Below, one piece after another: positions 44,367 to 52,644 of a stretch of 64,000 nucleotides of DNA (position 1 is its first letter; every line of letters begins with the position of its first letter). The DNA comes from Gordoniibacillus kamchatkensis (GTDB taxonomy: Bacteria > Bacillota > Bacilli > Paenibacillales > NBRC-103111): assembly GCF_000829455.1 (NCBI RefSeq), contig NZ_JXAK01000002.1, positions 1 to 64,000 on the forward strand, given 5' to 3'. Below the pieces are notes generated by a model. The model did no database searches and had not been told where the DNA came from. It saw only the letters and a program-made list of their open reading frames with translations. A program made the position numbers and the translations under genes.

Positions 44367-45110
44367 ATGGAGGATGGGAAGCTGACGGTGCGCGCGGTCG
44401 AACGCGCTTTGGATATTTTGCTCTGTTTTACGGAATCGACGGAGCTGAGCTTGACGGAAATTGCCGGCAAAGTGAAGCTGCACAAAAGCACGGTCCACCG
44501 GCTGCTCGCTTCGCTGGAAGGCAAAGGTTTCATACTGCGCGACGTGTCGACGGAGAAATATCGGCTCGGGTTCCGGCTGTGGGAGCTGTCGGCGAATCTC
44601 GCCCAGACGGACGACCCGAGCTTGCTGCTGCTGCCGGAGATGGAGCGGCTGCGCGATTTGGTCGGCGAGACGGTGTCGCTCTACGTGCGCGACGGCAAAG
44701 AGCGGGTCCGCATCCAGGCGGTGCAAAGCAGCCAGGCGATCCGCCGCGTAGCCCCGGTCGGCGCGCGCATGCCGCTGTACGTCGGCGCGTCGAGCAAAGT
44801 GCTCGTCGCCTTCGGCGAGCCGATGGTCGTCAGCGAGATGCTGCTTGATCCGGAATGGCCGGCCAGCCTCGACCGCGATTTGTTCGTGCAGCAGCTGCAG
44901 GAGACGAAGCGGCTCGGCTACGCGACGAGCGTGGAAGAGCGGGAGCCCGGCGCCGCCGCCGTGTCCGCGCCGATCTTGAACCGGGCCGGGCGTCTGATCG
45001 CCGCTTTGGCAGTTTCCGGTCCGTCGAACCGGCTGACGCTGGAAAAAATGCAGGAGCAAGCGCCTCTGATTATGGAAGCGGCCAAGCGGATGGGGACAAT
45101 GCTGAAATGA
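44367..45110 (+). CDS. IclR family transcriptional regulator
   Basis: 247 residues. The N-terminal winged helix is in RALDILLCFTE and LTEIAGKVKLHKSTVHRLLA; the effector domain (about 75-247) has LRDLVGETVSLYVRDGKERV and GASSKVLVAFGE, and ends VSGPSNRLTLEKM. ATG 44367 (MEDGKLTV) is the likely start because AGGCGGTGA precedes it; the longer frame is a leader. It precedes a 561-bp gap and the PF04392-type ABC importer, which is a plausible target, but no operator is defined. Confidence 0.9.
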   Translation: MEDGKLTVRAVERALDILLCFTESTELSLTEIAGKVKLHKSTVHRLLASLEGKGFILRDVSTEKYRLGFRLWELSANLAQTDDPSLLLLPEMERLRDLVGETVSLYVRDGKERVRIQAVQSSQAIRRVAPVGARMPLYVGASSKVLVAFGEPMVVSEMLLDPEWPASLDRDLFVQQLQETKRLGYATSVEEREPGAAAVSAPILNRAGRLIAALAVSGPSNRLTLEKMQEQAPLIMEAAKRMGTMLK

Positions 45111-45671
45111 CGAGGGCTCATGGCAGCATGCCGCATCGTCAGTACTGGCGGAGGGTACGGCGTAGCATACCATGATTCTCCAGAGCGGGAGCCGCCGCAT
45201 TCCGTCCGCATTCGGCGCCGATCGAGGCCGGCTCTAGCCGCCCAACTGGGCAGCCCTCCGCAATCGGCCGAAAGCCCCCTCCCGTCTGTTCCGTAAGCGT
45301 TAGAAGCGCTACCCGCCTTTTGCGTTGGGTGGCTGCCAAGGAGTGCCGTCGGGCCGATGCATCTTCACGACCTCTCTCGACGCAACCCGTTATTGCGCAT
45401 CAAGCGTACAATTTTCAATTGACGGCATAAGACAAGCGCCTTAAACTGTGGTAAGAAAAGCTTCTATCGAACTATTTTCGAAGATGAGCGACCTACAAGT
45501 TTTGCGAAGCAAAACTCGCTTCGTAAGCGATGCAGCTTTTCAGGCGGAATCAGGAAGCAGCTGAAGGAAGCTTATACTTTCTGATTCTGTTCATAAACTT
45601 TCCTGCTTTCGCGCGTGAAATTTCCAACTTTGCTGTCGCACGTACTATATTGAAAGGGGTTAAAAAGAACA
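45111..45671. other. Long intergenic region before the PF04392-type importer
   Basis: No gene is convincing in 561 bases. Two hairpins are adjacent: AGTTTTGC/GCAAAACT (45498-45516) and CGCTTCGTAAGCG (45517-45529). The second half is AT-richer and presumably carries the promoter; AAAGGGG precedes the ATG of the binding protein. Confidence 0.5.
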
Positions 45672-46712
45672 ATGAAAAACAAGGTATTATTTTCTCTCGT
45701 TATGTCGGCTGTGCTCGTCGGCGCCGTCGGCTGCGGCAAGAAAGACGCGCCTGCGGCAGCGGGCTCGAACACGCCGGCCGCTCCTGCAGCAAGCGGCAAA
45801 ACGTACAACATCGCCATCTCGCAAATCGTCGAGCATCCGTCGCTGGACGCGACCCGCAACGGCTTCCTCGCTGCGCTCAAAGACGCCGGCATCGTCGACG
45901 GCCAAAACCTGAAGGTCGATTACAACAACGCGCAGGGCGACTCTGCCAACAACTTGTCGATCGCGCAAAAGATCGGCGCCAAGAGTAACGACCTCGTTCT
46001 CGCTATCGCTACGCCGTCGGCGCAAGCGGTCGTGCAGCAAGTGAAAAATTCGCCGGTGCTGTTCGCAGCCGTCACCGATCCGCTCGGCGCGAAAATCGTC
46101 AGCAACCTGGATAAGCCGGGCGGCAACGTCTCCGGCGCGTCAGACACGAACCCGGAAGCAACCGTTCAGCTTGTGAACTTCATTACGACCAACTTCAAGA
46201 ACGTGAAAAACGTCGGCGTCGTCATCAATACGGGCGAGCCGAACGCGGTCGTTATGGCCGACAGAGCGGAGAAGGAGCTGGCGAAGAGCGGCGTTAAGCT
46301 CGTTCGCGCGCCGGTAACGAATACGTCCGAAGTGAAGCAAGCCGCCGAGTCGCTCGTAGGCCGCGTGGACGCGTTCTACATTACGCTCGACAACATGGTC
46401 GTCAGCGGCGTCGACGCGATTATCCAGACGGCGAACAAGAACCATATTCCTTTCTTCTCCAGCGACCGCGATACGGTTGAAAAAGGCGCCTTCGCCACTG
46501 TCGGCTTCAAGTATTTCGATCATGGCTACCAGGTTGGGCAAATGGCCGTCGATATTTTGAAAAACGGCAAAAAGCCGGGCGACATGAAGGTAGGGATGCA
46601 GGAGAAGCTCGATCTGATCCTTAACCTGAAAGCGGCGGCTGCGCAAGGCATCACCGTCACCGACGCCATGAAAAACGCAGTCAAGGACAAAACGAATAAC
46701 ATCATCCAGTAA
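45672..46712 (+). CDS. ABC transporter substrate-binding lipoprotein (PF04392/TrpX type)
   Basis: 346 residues with a lipobox (VGAVGC near residue 21) and the ABC_sub_bind fold: KTYNIAISQIVEHPSLDATRNGF, then AIATPSAQAVVQQV and AVTDPLGAKIV with GASDTN, and GVVINTGEPNAVV. Proteins of this family with LivH-like permeases import tryptophan or related aromatic amino acids in some Firmicutes; the substrate here is not proven. It starts a three-gene operon with permease and ATPase. Confidence 0.9.
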   Translation: MKNKVLFSLVMSAVLVGAVGCGKKDAPAAAGSNTPAAPAASGKTYNIAISQIVEHPSLDATRNGFLAALKDAGIVDGQNLKVDYNNAQGDSANNLSIAQKIGAKSNDLVLAIATPSAQAVVQQVKNSPVLFAAVTDPLGAKIVSNLDKPGGNVSGASDTNPEATVQLVNFITTNFKNVKNVGVVINTGEPNAVVMADRAEKELAKSGVKLVRAPVTNTSEVKQAAESLVGRVDAFYITLDNMVVSGVDAIIQTANKNHIPFFSSDRDTVEKGAFATVGFKYFDHGYQVGQMAVDILKNGKKPGDMKVGMQEKLDLILNLKAAAAQGITVTDAMKNAVKDKTNNIIQ

Positions 46713-46783
46713 CCATCGCAACCAGAACCGGGGTGAACGCGCCTAATCGTTCACCCCTTACTTTCATATTTGGGGGATTTGTT

Positions 46784-47698
46784 ATGATTGGCTCGTTAAG
46801 CGGAGCAGTCGAGCTCGGACTGCTGTATTCGCTCATGGCGCTCGGCGTGTTCATCACGTTCCGGATTTTGGATTTCCCCGACTTGACGGTCGACGGAAGC
46901 TTCACTACCGGCGCGGCGGTGACGGCCATCATGATTTCGCACGGCAACTCGCCGTGGCTCGCTACGCTCGTTGCGTTCGCCAGCGGGCTGGCGGCAGGGG
47001 CGTGCACCGGACTGCTGCACACGAAGGGCAAAATCAACGGCCTGCTGTCGGGCATTCTGATGATGATCGCGCTGTACTCGATCAATATGCGCATTATGGG
47101 CAAGCCGAACATCTCGCTGCTCGGCGTCGATACGATTTTCGCGTCCATCTCGCCGCTGGTCTTCATGCTGATTGTCGTCATCATCGTGAAGCTGCTGCTG
47201 GACGCGTTTCTGCACACCGATCTCGGCCTGGCGCTGCGGGCGACGGGCGACAACTCGCGCATGATTCGCAGCCTCGGCGCCAATACGGACTCGACGACCA
47301 TTCTCGGCGTCAGCTTGTCGAACGGCCTCGTCGCCGTATCCGGCGCGTTCGTCGCGCAGCAGTCCGGATTCGCGGACATTTCCATGGGCATCGGAATGAT
47401 CGTGATCGGGCTCGCTTCGGTCATTATCGGCGAGGCGATTTTCGGCTCCGGCTCGGTGTTCCGGGCAACGCTGGCGGCTGTGCTCGGTTCGGTCGTATAC
47501 CGGCTTGTCGTCGCCTTCGCGCTGCGCGTCCAATGGCTGGACGCTTCCGATTTGAAGCTCATTACGGCAATCATCGTCATCGTGGCCTTGGTGCTGCCGA
47601 CCGCACGGCGCTCGGTCAAGGCGAGGAGCGCCGCGCGCAGACGGTCGCTCGAGCTTGCGGCTGCGGCTGCCGCACCGAAGCAAGGGGGTGTGCGCTGA
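46784..47698 (+). CDS. ABC transporter permease (TrpY/LivH-like)
   Basis: About 304 residues and eight to nine membrane helices of the branched-chain-permease fold (BPD_transp_2). GSLSGAVELGLLYSLMALGV opens it, and LRATGDNSRMIRSLG and EAIFGSGSVFRATLAAVLGSV are family motifs. The start at 46784 (MIGSLSG) follows GGGGG; the longer upstream frame adds 17 atypical residues. The stop overlaps the ATPase start by one base (TGATG). Confidence 0.9.
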   Translation: MIGSLSGAVELGLLYSLMALGVFITFRILDFPDLTVDGSFTTGAAVTAIMISHGNSPWLATLVAFASGLAAGACTGLLHTKGKINGLLSGILMMIALYSINMRIMGKPNISLLGVDTIFASISPLVFMLIVVIIVKLLLDAFLHTDLGLALRATGDNSRMIRSLGANTDSTTILGVSLSNGLVAVSGAFVAQQSGFADISMGIGMIVIGLASVIIGEAIFGSGSVFRATLAAVLGSVVYRLVVAFALRVQWLDASDLKLITAIIVIVALVLPTARRSVKARSAARRRSLELAAAAAAPKQGGVR

Positions 47699-48492
47699 TG
47701 CTCGAGCTGTCGCAAGTATCCAAGCTGTTCAACCCCGGCACGGCGGATGAGAAAATCGCCTTGACGGACATCCGGCTCAAGCTCGCCCCCGGCGATTTCG
47801 TTACGGTGATCGGCAGCAACGGGGCCGGCAAATCGACGCTGATGAACATCATTTCCGGCGTCATGAAGCCGGATTACGGCGAAGTGCTGATCGAAGGCAA
47901 GCCGATTCACGCGCTGCCCGAATTCCAGCGCAGCCGCTGGATCGGCCGCGTGTTCCAGGACCCGATGGCCGGCACGGCGCCGCGTATGACGATCGAGGAG
48001 AACCTGGCGATGGCGTACGCCCGCGGCAAGCCGCGCGGCTTCCGGCTCGGCGTGAATCGCAGCAAGCGGGCGATGTTCCGCGAGCAGCTGCAGCGGCTAG
48101 GCATCGGCCTCGAGAACCGGCTGCGGGCTAAAGTGGGACTGCTCTCTGGCGGCGAGCGGCAGGCGCTGAGCCTCCTCATGGCGACGTTCACGAAGCCGCA
48201 AATTTTGCTGCTCGACGAGCATACGGCGGCGCTCGATCCGGCCCGGGCGGAGCTGATCACCCGTCTGACGGACCAAATCGTGCGCGACCTCGGGCTGACA
48301 ACCTTGATGGTGACGCACAATATGGAGCAGGCGATCCGTCTCGGCAACCGCCTCATCATGATGGATAAAGGGCGCATCATCCTCGACATTCCGGAGGAGC
48401 GCAAGCGCCATTTGACCGTAGAGCAGCTGCTCGGCGAATTCGAGCAAATCAGCGGGCACCAGCTGTCCGACGACCGCATCGTGCTCGGCTAA
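47698..48492 (+). CDS. ABC transporter ATP-binding protein (TrpZ-like)
   Basis: 264 residues. Walker A GSNGAGKST, signature LSGGERQALSLLMA, Walker B ILLLDEHTAALD and switch His in MVTHNMEQAI are all present. The D-loop-region sequence DEHTAALDP rather than DEPTAALD is typical of this transporter class. The ATG lies after AAGGGGGTG and overlaps the permease stop, so expression is coupled. It completes a three-component importer. A palindromic terminator follows about 120 bases downstream. Confidence 0.93.
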   Translation: MLELSQVSKLFNPGTADEKIALTDIRLKLAPGDFVTVIGSNGAGKSTLMNIISGVMKPDYGEVLIEGKPIHALPEFQRSRWIGRVFQDPMAGTAPRMTIEENLAMAYARGKPRGFRLGVNRSKRAMFREQLQRLGIGLENRLRAKVGLLSGGERQALSLLMATFTKPQILLLDEHTAALDPARAELITRLTDQIVRDLGLTTLMVTHNMEQAIRLGNRLIMMDKGRIILDIPEERKRHLTVEQLLGEFEQISGHQLSDDRIVLG

Positions 48493-48615
48493 AACGCGTG
48501 GCAAGCAGCGCCATATCACCTGCTTCGAACAAAACTCATACCGTGATCTAACGAAAATGCACCCGGCATTTTGCTTCCAACAAAAAGAGAACAATTGACA
48601 CATAACTCCGCTAAG

Positions 48616-48642
48616 AAATCCGTTCATGAACGGATTTTTTTT
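48616..48642 (+). terminator. Perfect palindromic terminator after the importer operon
   Basis: AAATCCGTTCATGAACGGATTT is a 22-bp perfect palindrome, followed by TTTTT, between the ABC operon and the glycosidase gene. Confidence 0.85.
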
Positions 48643-48697
48643 ATATACAATTTCCTTGAAACGAAGTCGCGGACGACATGGGAGAAAAGGTGCAAAC

Positions 48698-50407
48698 ATG
48701 CTGCTTAACTTAAGTCAGGTGCCATTCAGCGCGTTCGGCTCGTACATGGCCATTTCGGAAACGGCGGGGAGCAAGGCGGAAAAAGGCCTTTATTTGAAAA
48801 GCGTGCGCGGGGGCGACGAAGACCCAGGTCTCGCTTTTCGCCTGGAACTTACGCGCCAAGGCGAGCCGGTGCCGTATCGTTACACGGCGACGGCATCGCA
48901 GCTCGACGTCATCGCGGATGACGGCTGCGTACAGTTTTGTTTTCAAGAGCCTGATGTGATCCGGATAACGGGCCATAGAGCGGGACTGCGGCTCGTCGCG
49001 GTAAACGAAACGTACGATTATGCCGTTGCCGTGCCGGAAGGAGTGGAGGTCAACAGCTACTCCAAAGAAACGAGGTTCGGCCTGTACCCGTTATCGGGCG
49101 TACTGCGGACGGACGCGCCTTGGGAAAAGTCCAGGTGCACCGCTATCGCGTTCGAGATGGCGCCGGGGGAAGGCGAGGACGGCTTCGAATTGCTGCTGCA
49201 TGAATACCGGGTTCAGCCAAGAGCTGACGTTCGCGGCTTGCTAAGCGGCGGGCCGAAGCGGACGGAGGAACATTTTACAGCGTATCTGGATCGCACGCTG
49301 CAGTCCCCGTCCCGCTACGAGGAAGCGAGAAAGCTGGCGGCGTACATTACATGGTCCTGCGTAGTCAGCCAGGAAGGGTACTTGCCGCGCAGAGCGATGT
49401 ACATGTCGAAAAACTGGATGACGAACATTTGGAGCTGGGATCACTGCTTTAATGCGATGGCGCTCGTGCGCAGCGACCCGGACCTGGCGTGGGACCAGTT
49501 TATGATTTTTTTCGACCGGCAGCACGAATCGGGCATGCTGCCCGATTTGATGAACGACAAGTATGCGCTGTGGAACGGCTGCAAGCCGCCGATTCACGGC
49601 TGGACGCTGGCCTGGATGATGGACAGGACGGATCGGATCGGCACCGAGCGTTTGCGGGAAGTATATGAGCCGCTGGCCAAGTGGACGAACTTCTGGTTCC
49701 GGCATCGGGACGACGACCGGGACGGCATTCCGCAGTACAACCACGGCAACGACAGCGGTTGGGACAACGGTACGGCGTTCCATTTGGGGGTGCCTGTCGA
49801 GACGCCGGATTTAAGCGCTTTCCTTGTGCTGCAGATGGAGGTGCTGGGGAACATTGCGTCGCGCCTCGGCCTGGAGCGCGAAGCTTCGGAATGGGACAGC
49901 CGGGCGAAGGCGCTGCTGCACGGCATGATCGACCATTTTTGGGACGGAGAGGCGTTCCGCGCGAAGCTGTCGGGCAAGCATACGCCTTCGGTCGGGGATA
50001 GCCTGCAGCTGTTTTTGCCCATCGTGTTGGGTAGGCGGCTGCCCGAGCCCGTCATGCGCAAGCTGGTAGAGGGGCTCAAGGAGCAGGGCCGCTTTTTGAC
50101 CGGGCACGGCTTTGCCACGGAAAGCGTTCGCAGCGAATTTTACGAGGCGGACGGCTACTGGCGGGGGCCGATCTGGGCGCCGTCCACGATGCTTGTATAC
50201 GAAGGGCTCAAAGCTTGCGGCGAGCATGAATTCGCGCTGGACATCGCCGCGCGGTTTTGCGGCATGGCGGCGAAGAGCGGCATGGCGGAAAACTTCGACG
50301 CCGTGTCGGGCGAGGGGCTGCGGGACCGGGCGTTTACGTGGACCTCGAGCGTATTTCTAATGTTGGCAAATGAGCTCTATCAAACTAAGGGGGACACGAA
50401 ACGATGA
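48698..50407 (+). CDS. MGH1-like glycoside hydrolase (glycogen-debranching/GH63-like)
   Basis: 569 residues. The (alpha/alpha)6-barrel glycosidase signature is in NIWSWDHCFNAMAL, then DSGWDNGTAF with an acidic residue and YWRGPIWAPSTMLVYEGL near the C-terminus, matching the MGH1-like/GH63 and amylo-alpha-1,6-glucosidase-like group. The first 190 residues form a beta-rich domain. No signal peptide, so it acts on imported oligosaccharides. ATG 48698 is preceded by GGGAGAAAAGG. The stop overlaps the SDR start by four bases (ATGA), so it heads an operon with the SDR and the GcvP-like pair. Confidence 0.85.
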   Translation: MLLNLSQVPFSAFGSYMAISETAGSKAEKGLYLKSVRGGDEDPGLAFRLELTRQGEPVPYRYTATASQLDVIADDGCVQFCFQEPDVIRITGHRAGLRLVAVNETYDYAVAVPEGVEVNSYSKETRFGLYPLSGVLRTDAPWEKSRCTAIAFEMAPGEGEDGFELLLHEYRVQPRADVRGLLSGGPKRTEEHFTAYLDRTLQSPSRYEEARKLAAYITWSCVVSQEGYLPRRAMYMSKNWMTNIWSWDHCFNAMALVRSDPDLAWDQFMIFFDRQHESGMLPDLMNDKYALWNGCKPPIHGWTLAWMMDRTDRIGTERLREVYEPLAKWTNFWFRHRDDDRDGIPQYNHGNDSGWDNGTAFHLGVPVETPDLSAFLVLQMEVLGNIASRLGLEREASEWDSRAKALLHGMIDHFWDGEAFRAKLSGKHTPSVGDSLQLFLPIVLGRRLPEPVMRKLVEGLKEQGRFLTGHGFATESVRSEFYEADGYWRGPIWAPSTMLVYEGLKACGEHEFALDIAARFCGMAAKSGMAENFDAVSGEGLRDRAFTWTSSVFLMLANELYQTKGDTKR

Positions 50408-51186
50408 AGGACAGTATGCTCAGTTTGCAAGGGAAAGTGGCCGTCATATCGGGGGGAGCGTCGGGCATCGGCTTCGCAACCGCCAAGCTGCTTGCGGAGT
50501 ACGGGGCGCATGCGGTAATTGTGGACATCAACGAAAAGCAAGGGGCAGCGGCGGCGGACAGCCTTGTGCGGGAAGGGCTGAGCGCATCGTTTCAGCACTG
50601 CGACATCACCTCCATTCGCGATTGCGAGCAGGCGGTGCAGCAGACCGCTGCCGCCTTCGGCCGCATCGACATTTTGTTCAACAATGCCGGGGTCATTCGC
50701 CGCAAATCGGTTGTGGAGCTGGAAGAGCGGGAATGGGACCAGGTCATCGATATTTCGTTAAAAGGCGCCTATCTGCTGTCCAAATTCGCGATTCCGGTCA
50801 TGGCCGACGGCGGGGGAGGAACTATCGTTAACACCGGCTCGGGCTGGGGGCTGGAAGGCGGCAGCAGAGCGGCGGCGTACTGTGCGGCCAAAGCGGGAGT
50901 CGTCAATTTGACGAAGGCGATGGCGATCGATCACGGGCCGCAGAACATTCGCGTCAACTGCGTCTGTCCCGGCGATACGGACACGCCGCTGCTGCGCGAC
51001 GAAGCGAAGCAGATGAACATGGAGGAAGCGAAGTTTATGCAGTCCTCCGCCGCGGGACGTCCGCTCGACCGCATCGGAACGCCGGAAGATATCGCCAAAG
51101 CGGTCTTGTTTCTGGCAAGCGACATGTCCTCGTGGGTGACCGGGTCCGTGCTGGTCGTCGACGGCGGCGGTTTGGCCGGAAATTAA
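50404..51186 (+). CDS. Short-chain dehydrogenase/reductase in the glycosidase operon
   Basis: 260 residues. SGGASGIGFATAKLL is the nucleotide-binding motif, NNAG near residue 93, and the catalytic Tyr-x3-Lys is YCAAKAGV. DVNEKQ after the second strand (IVDINEKQGAAA) suggests NAD as cofactor. The end, GSVLVVDGGGL, is typical of sugar- or polyol-oxidising SDRs. It overlaps the glycosidase stop and is followed by the GcvPA-like gene 41 bases later with AGGAGG. It may oxidise the product of the glycosidase. Confidence 0.9.
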   Translation: MKDSMLSLQGKVAVISGGASGIGFATAKLLAEYGAHAVIVDINEKQGAAAADSLVREGLSASFQHCDITSIRDCEQAVQQTAAAFGRIDILFNNAGVIRRKSVVELEEREWDQVIDISLKGAYLLSKFAIPVMADGGGGTIVNTGSGWGLEGGSRAAAYCAAKAGVVNLTKAMAIDHGPQNIRVNCVCPGDTDTPLLRDEAKQMNMEEAKFMQSSAAGRPLDRIGTPEDIAKAVLFLASDMSSWVTGSVLVVDGGGLAGN

Positions 51187-51227
51187 CCGGACGTTAGCGA
51201 AATCAAATCGAGCTCAGGAGGCAGAAC

Positions 51228-52619
51228 ATGAACGGACCTTATAAGCCGCATCCGTACATTCCGAACACCGTGCCGGAGGTACAGCGGCAAATGCTCGCCG
51301 AAATCGGCGCGTCCGGCATCGAGGAGCTTTACCGCGGCATTCCCGAGGAGCTCAGATTCAAAGGGCAAATGAACGTGCCTCCGGCGCTTACGGAGTACGA
51401 GCTGCAGCGTCATATCGAGAAGCTGCTGGACACGAACGTTTCGGCGAAGCAATATGTGAACTTTCTCGGAGCGGGCTGCTGGCAGCATTTTATCCCGGCG
51501 GTGTGCGACGAAATCAGCCAGCGCTCCGAATTCGTCACGGCTTATGCCGGAGAACCGTACGAGGACCACGGCCGGTTCCAGACTCTGTTCGAATATCAAA
51601 GCCTCGTTGCCGAACTGGTCGATATGGACGTCGTCAACGTGCCTACGTTCGATTGGGCCCAGGCGGCCGCTACGTCGCTTAGGATGGCGGCGCGGATTAC
51701 GGGGCGAAGCGAAGTGCTGCTGCCAGCGATCATCCATCCCGAACGGAGAATGATCATTGAAAATTATTTGTCGCCGGACATCCGCTGCGTCTATATCGAC
51801 GCCGATCCGAAGCTGGGGCTGCTGTCGGTGGACGACCTGCGCGCCAAGCTGTCCGAGCGCATTGCGGCGGTCTACATCGAAAATCCTTCTTACGCCGGCA
51901 TCGTAGAGCATCGCGGCGCCGAGATAGCCGAATACGCCCATAAGGCCGGAGCGCTGTTCGTTGTCGGCGTAGATCCGATTTCGCTCGGCGTACTGAAGCC
52001 TCCGAGCCAGTTCGGCGCGGACATCGTCTGCGGCGACTTGCAGCCGCTGGGCATCCATATGCAGTACGGAGGGGGCCAGGCGGGCTTTATCGCCACACGC
52101 GACGAAGAAAAGTTCGTGATGGAGTACCCTTCCCGCCTGTTCGGCATCGCCCCCACGGCGGTGGAAGGGGAGTACGGCTTCGGCGATGTCGCGTACGAAC
52201 GGACTTCGTTCGCCAAGCGGGAAAAAGGAAAGGAATCGGTCGGCACGCAAACGGCGCTGTGGGGCATCACGGCGGGCGTGTACCTCGCTTTGATGGGACC
52301 GCACGGGATGCAGGAAGTGGGGCGGACGATTGTCCAAAATGCGAAATACGCAGCGCTTCGGCTGAGCGAAATCGAAGGTGTCGGCATCCGCTTCGCGGCT
52401 CCGTTTTTCAAAGAGTTCGTGGTCGATTTCACCCGGACCGGGAAAACGGTGGAGACGGTGAACAAGCGGCTGCTGGAGATGGGCATTTTCGGCGGCAAAG
52501 ATCTTTCGGCCGAATATCCGGAATGGGGGCAGTGCGCGCTCTATTGCGTTACGGAGATCCATACGAAAGAAGATCTGGATAAGCTCGCAGCATCTGTTCG
52601 GTCTATCGTTCAGAGCTAA
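51228..52619 (+). CDS. Divergent glycine dehydrogenase subunit 1 (GcvPA-like)
   Basis: 463 residues, the size of GcvPA, which with GcvPB forms the P-protein of the glycine cleavage system. It is collinear with that family: FLGAGCWQHFIPAVCDEISQ is the expected block and AAATSLRMAAR follows. But where glycine enzymes read YTPYQPEISQG, this has YAGEPYEDHGRFQ, and MYDGATA is replaced by TFDWAQA. The change lies in substrate-binding positions, so I doubt that glycine is the substrate. It is preceded by AGGAGGCAGAAC. No gcvT or gcvH is present. Confidence 0.75.
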   Translation: MNGPYKPHPYIPNTVPEVQRQMLAEIGASGIEELYRGIPEELRFKGQMNVPPALTEYELQRHIEKLLDTNVSAKQYVNFLGAGCWQHFIPAVCDEISQRSEFVTAYAGEPYEDHGRFQTLFEYQSLVAELVDMDVVNVPTFDWAQAAATSLRMAARITGRSEVLLPAIIHPERRMIIENYLSPDIRCVYIDADPKLGLLSVDDLRAKLSERIAAVYIENPSYAGIVEHRGAEIAEYAHKAGALFVVGVDPISLGVLKPPSQFGADIVCGDLQPLGIHMQYGGGQAGFIATRDEEKFVMEYPSRLFGIAPTAVEGEYGFGDVAYERTSFAKREKGKESVGTQTALWGITAGVYLALMGPHGMQEVGRTIVQNAKYAALRLSEIEGVGIRFAAPFFKEFVVDFTRTGKTVETVNKRLLEMGIFGGKDLSAEYPEWGQCALYCVTEIHTKEDLDKLAASVRSIVQS

Positions 52620-52644
52620 TTTCAAACGTGAAAGGGGAGCCGAT

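Noticed and set aside
46702-47910. Minus-strand frame of 402 codons across the ABC permease
   Set aside because: Shadow of the permease; the sense protein has all the family motifs.
51187-51227. Glycine riboswitch in front of the GcvP-like genes
   Set aside because: Only 41 bases separate the SDR from the GcvPA-like gene, too little for a riboswitch, and none is visible upstream of the operon.
51183-52625. A 480-codon open frame on the minus strand opposite the GcvPA-like gene
   Set aside because: It is a shadow of the high-GC gene on the other strand: no ribosome site, no recognisable domain, and an odd His/Arg/Phe-rich composition.
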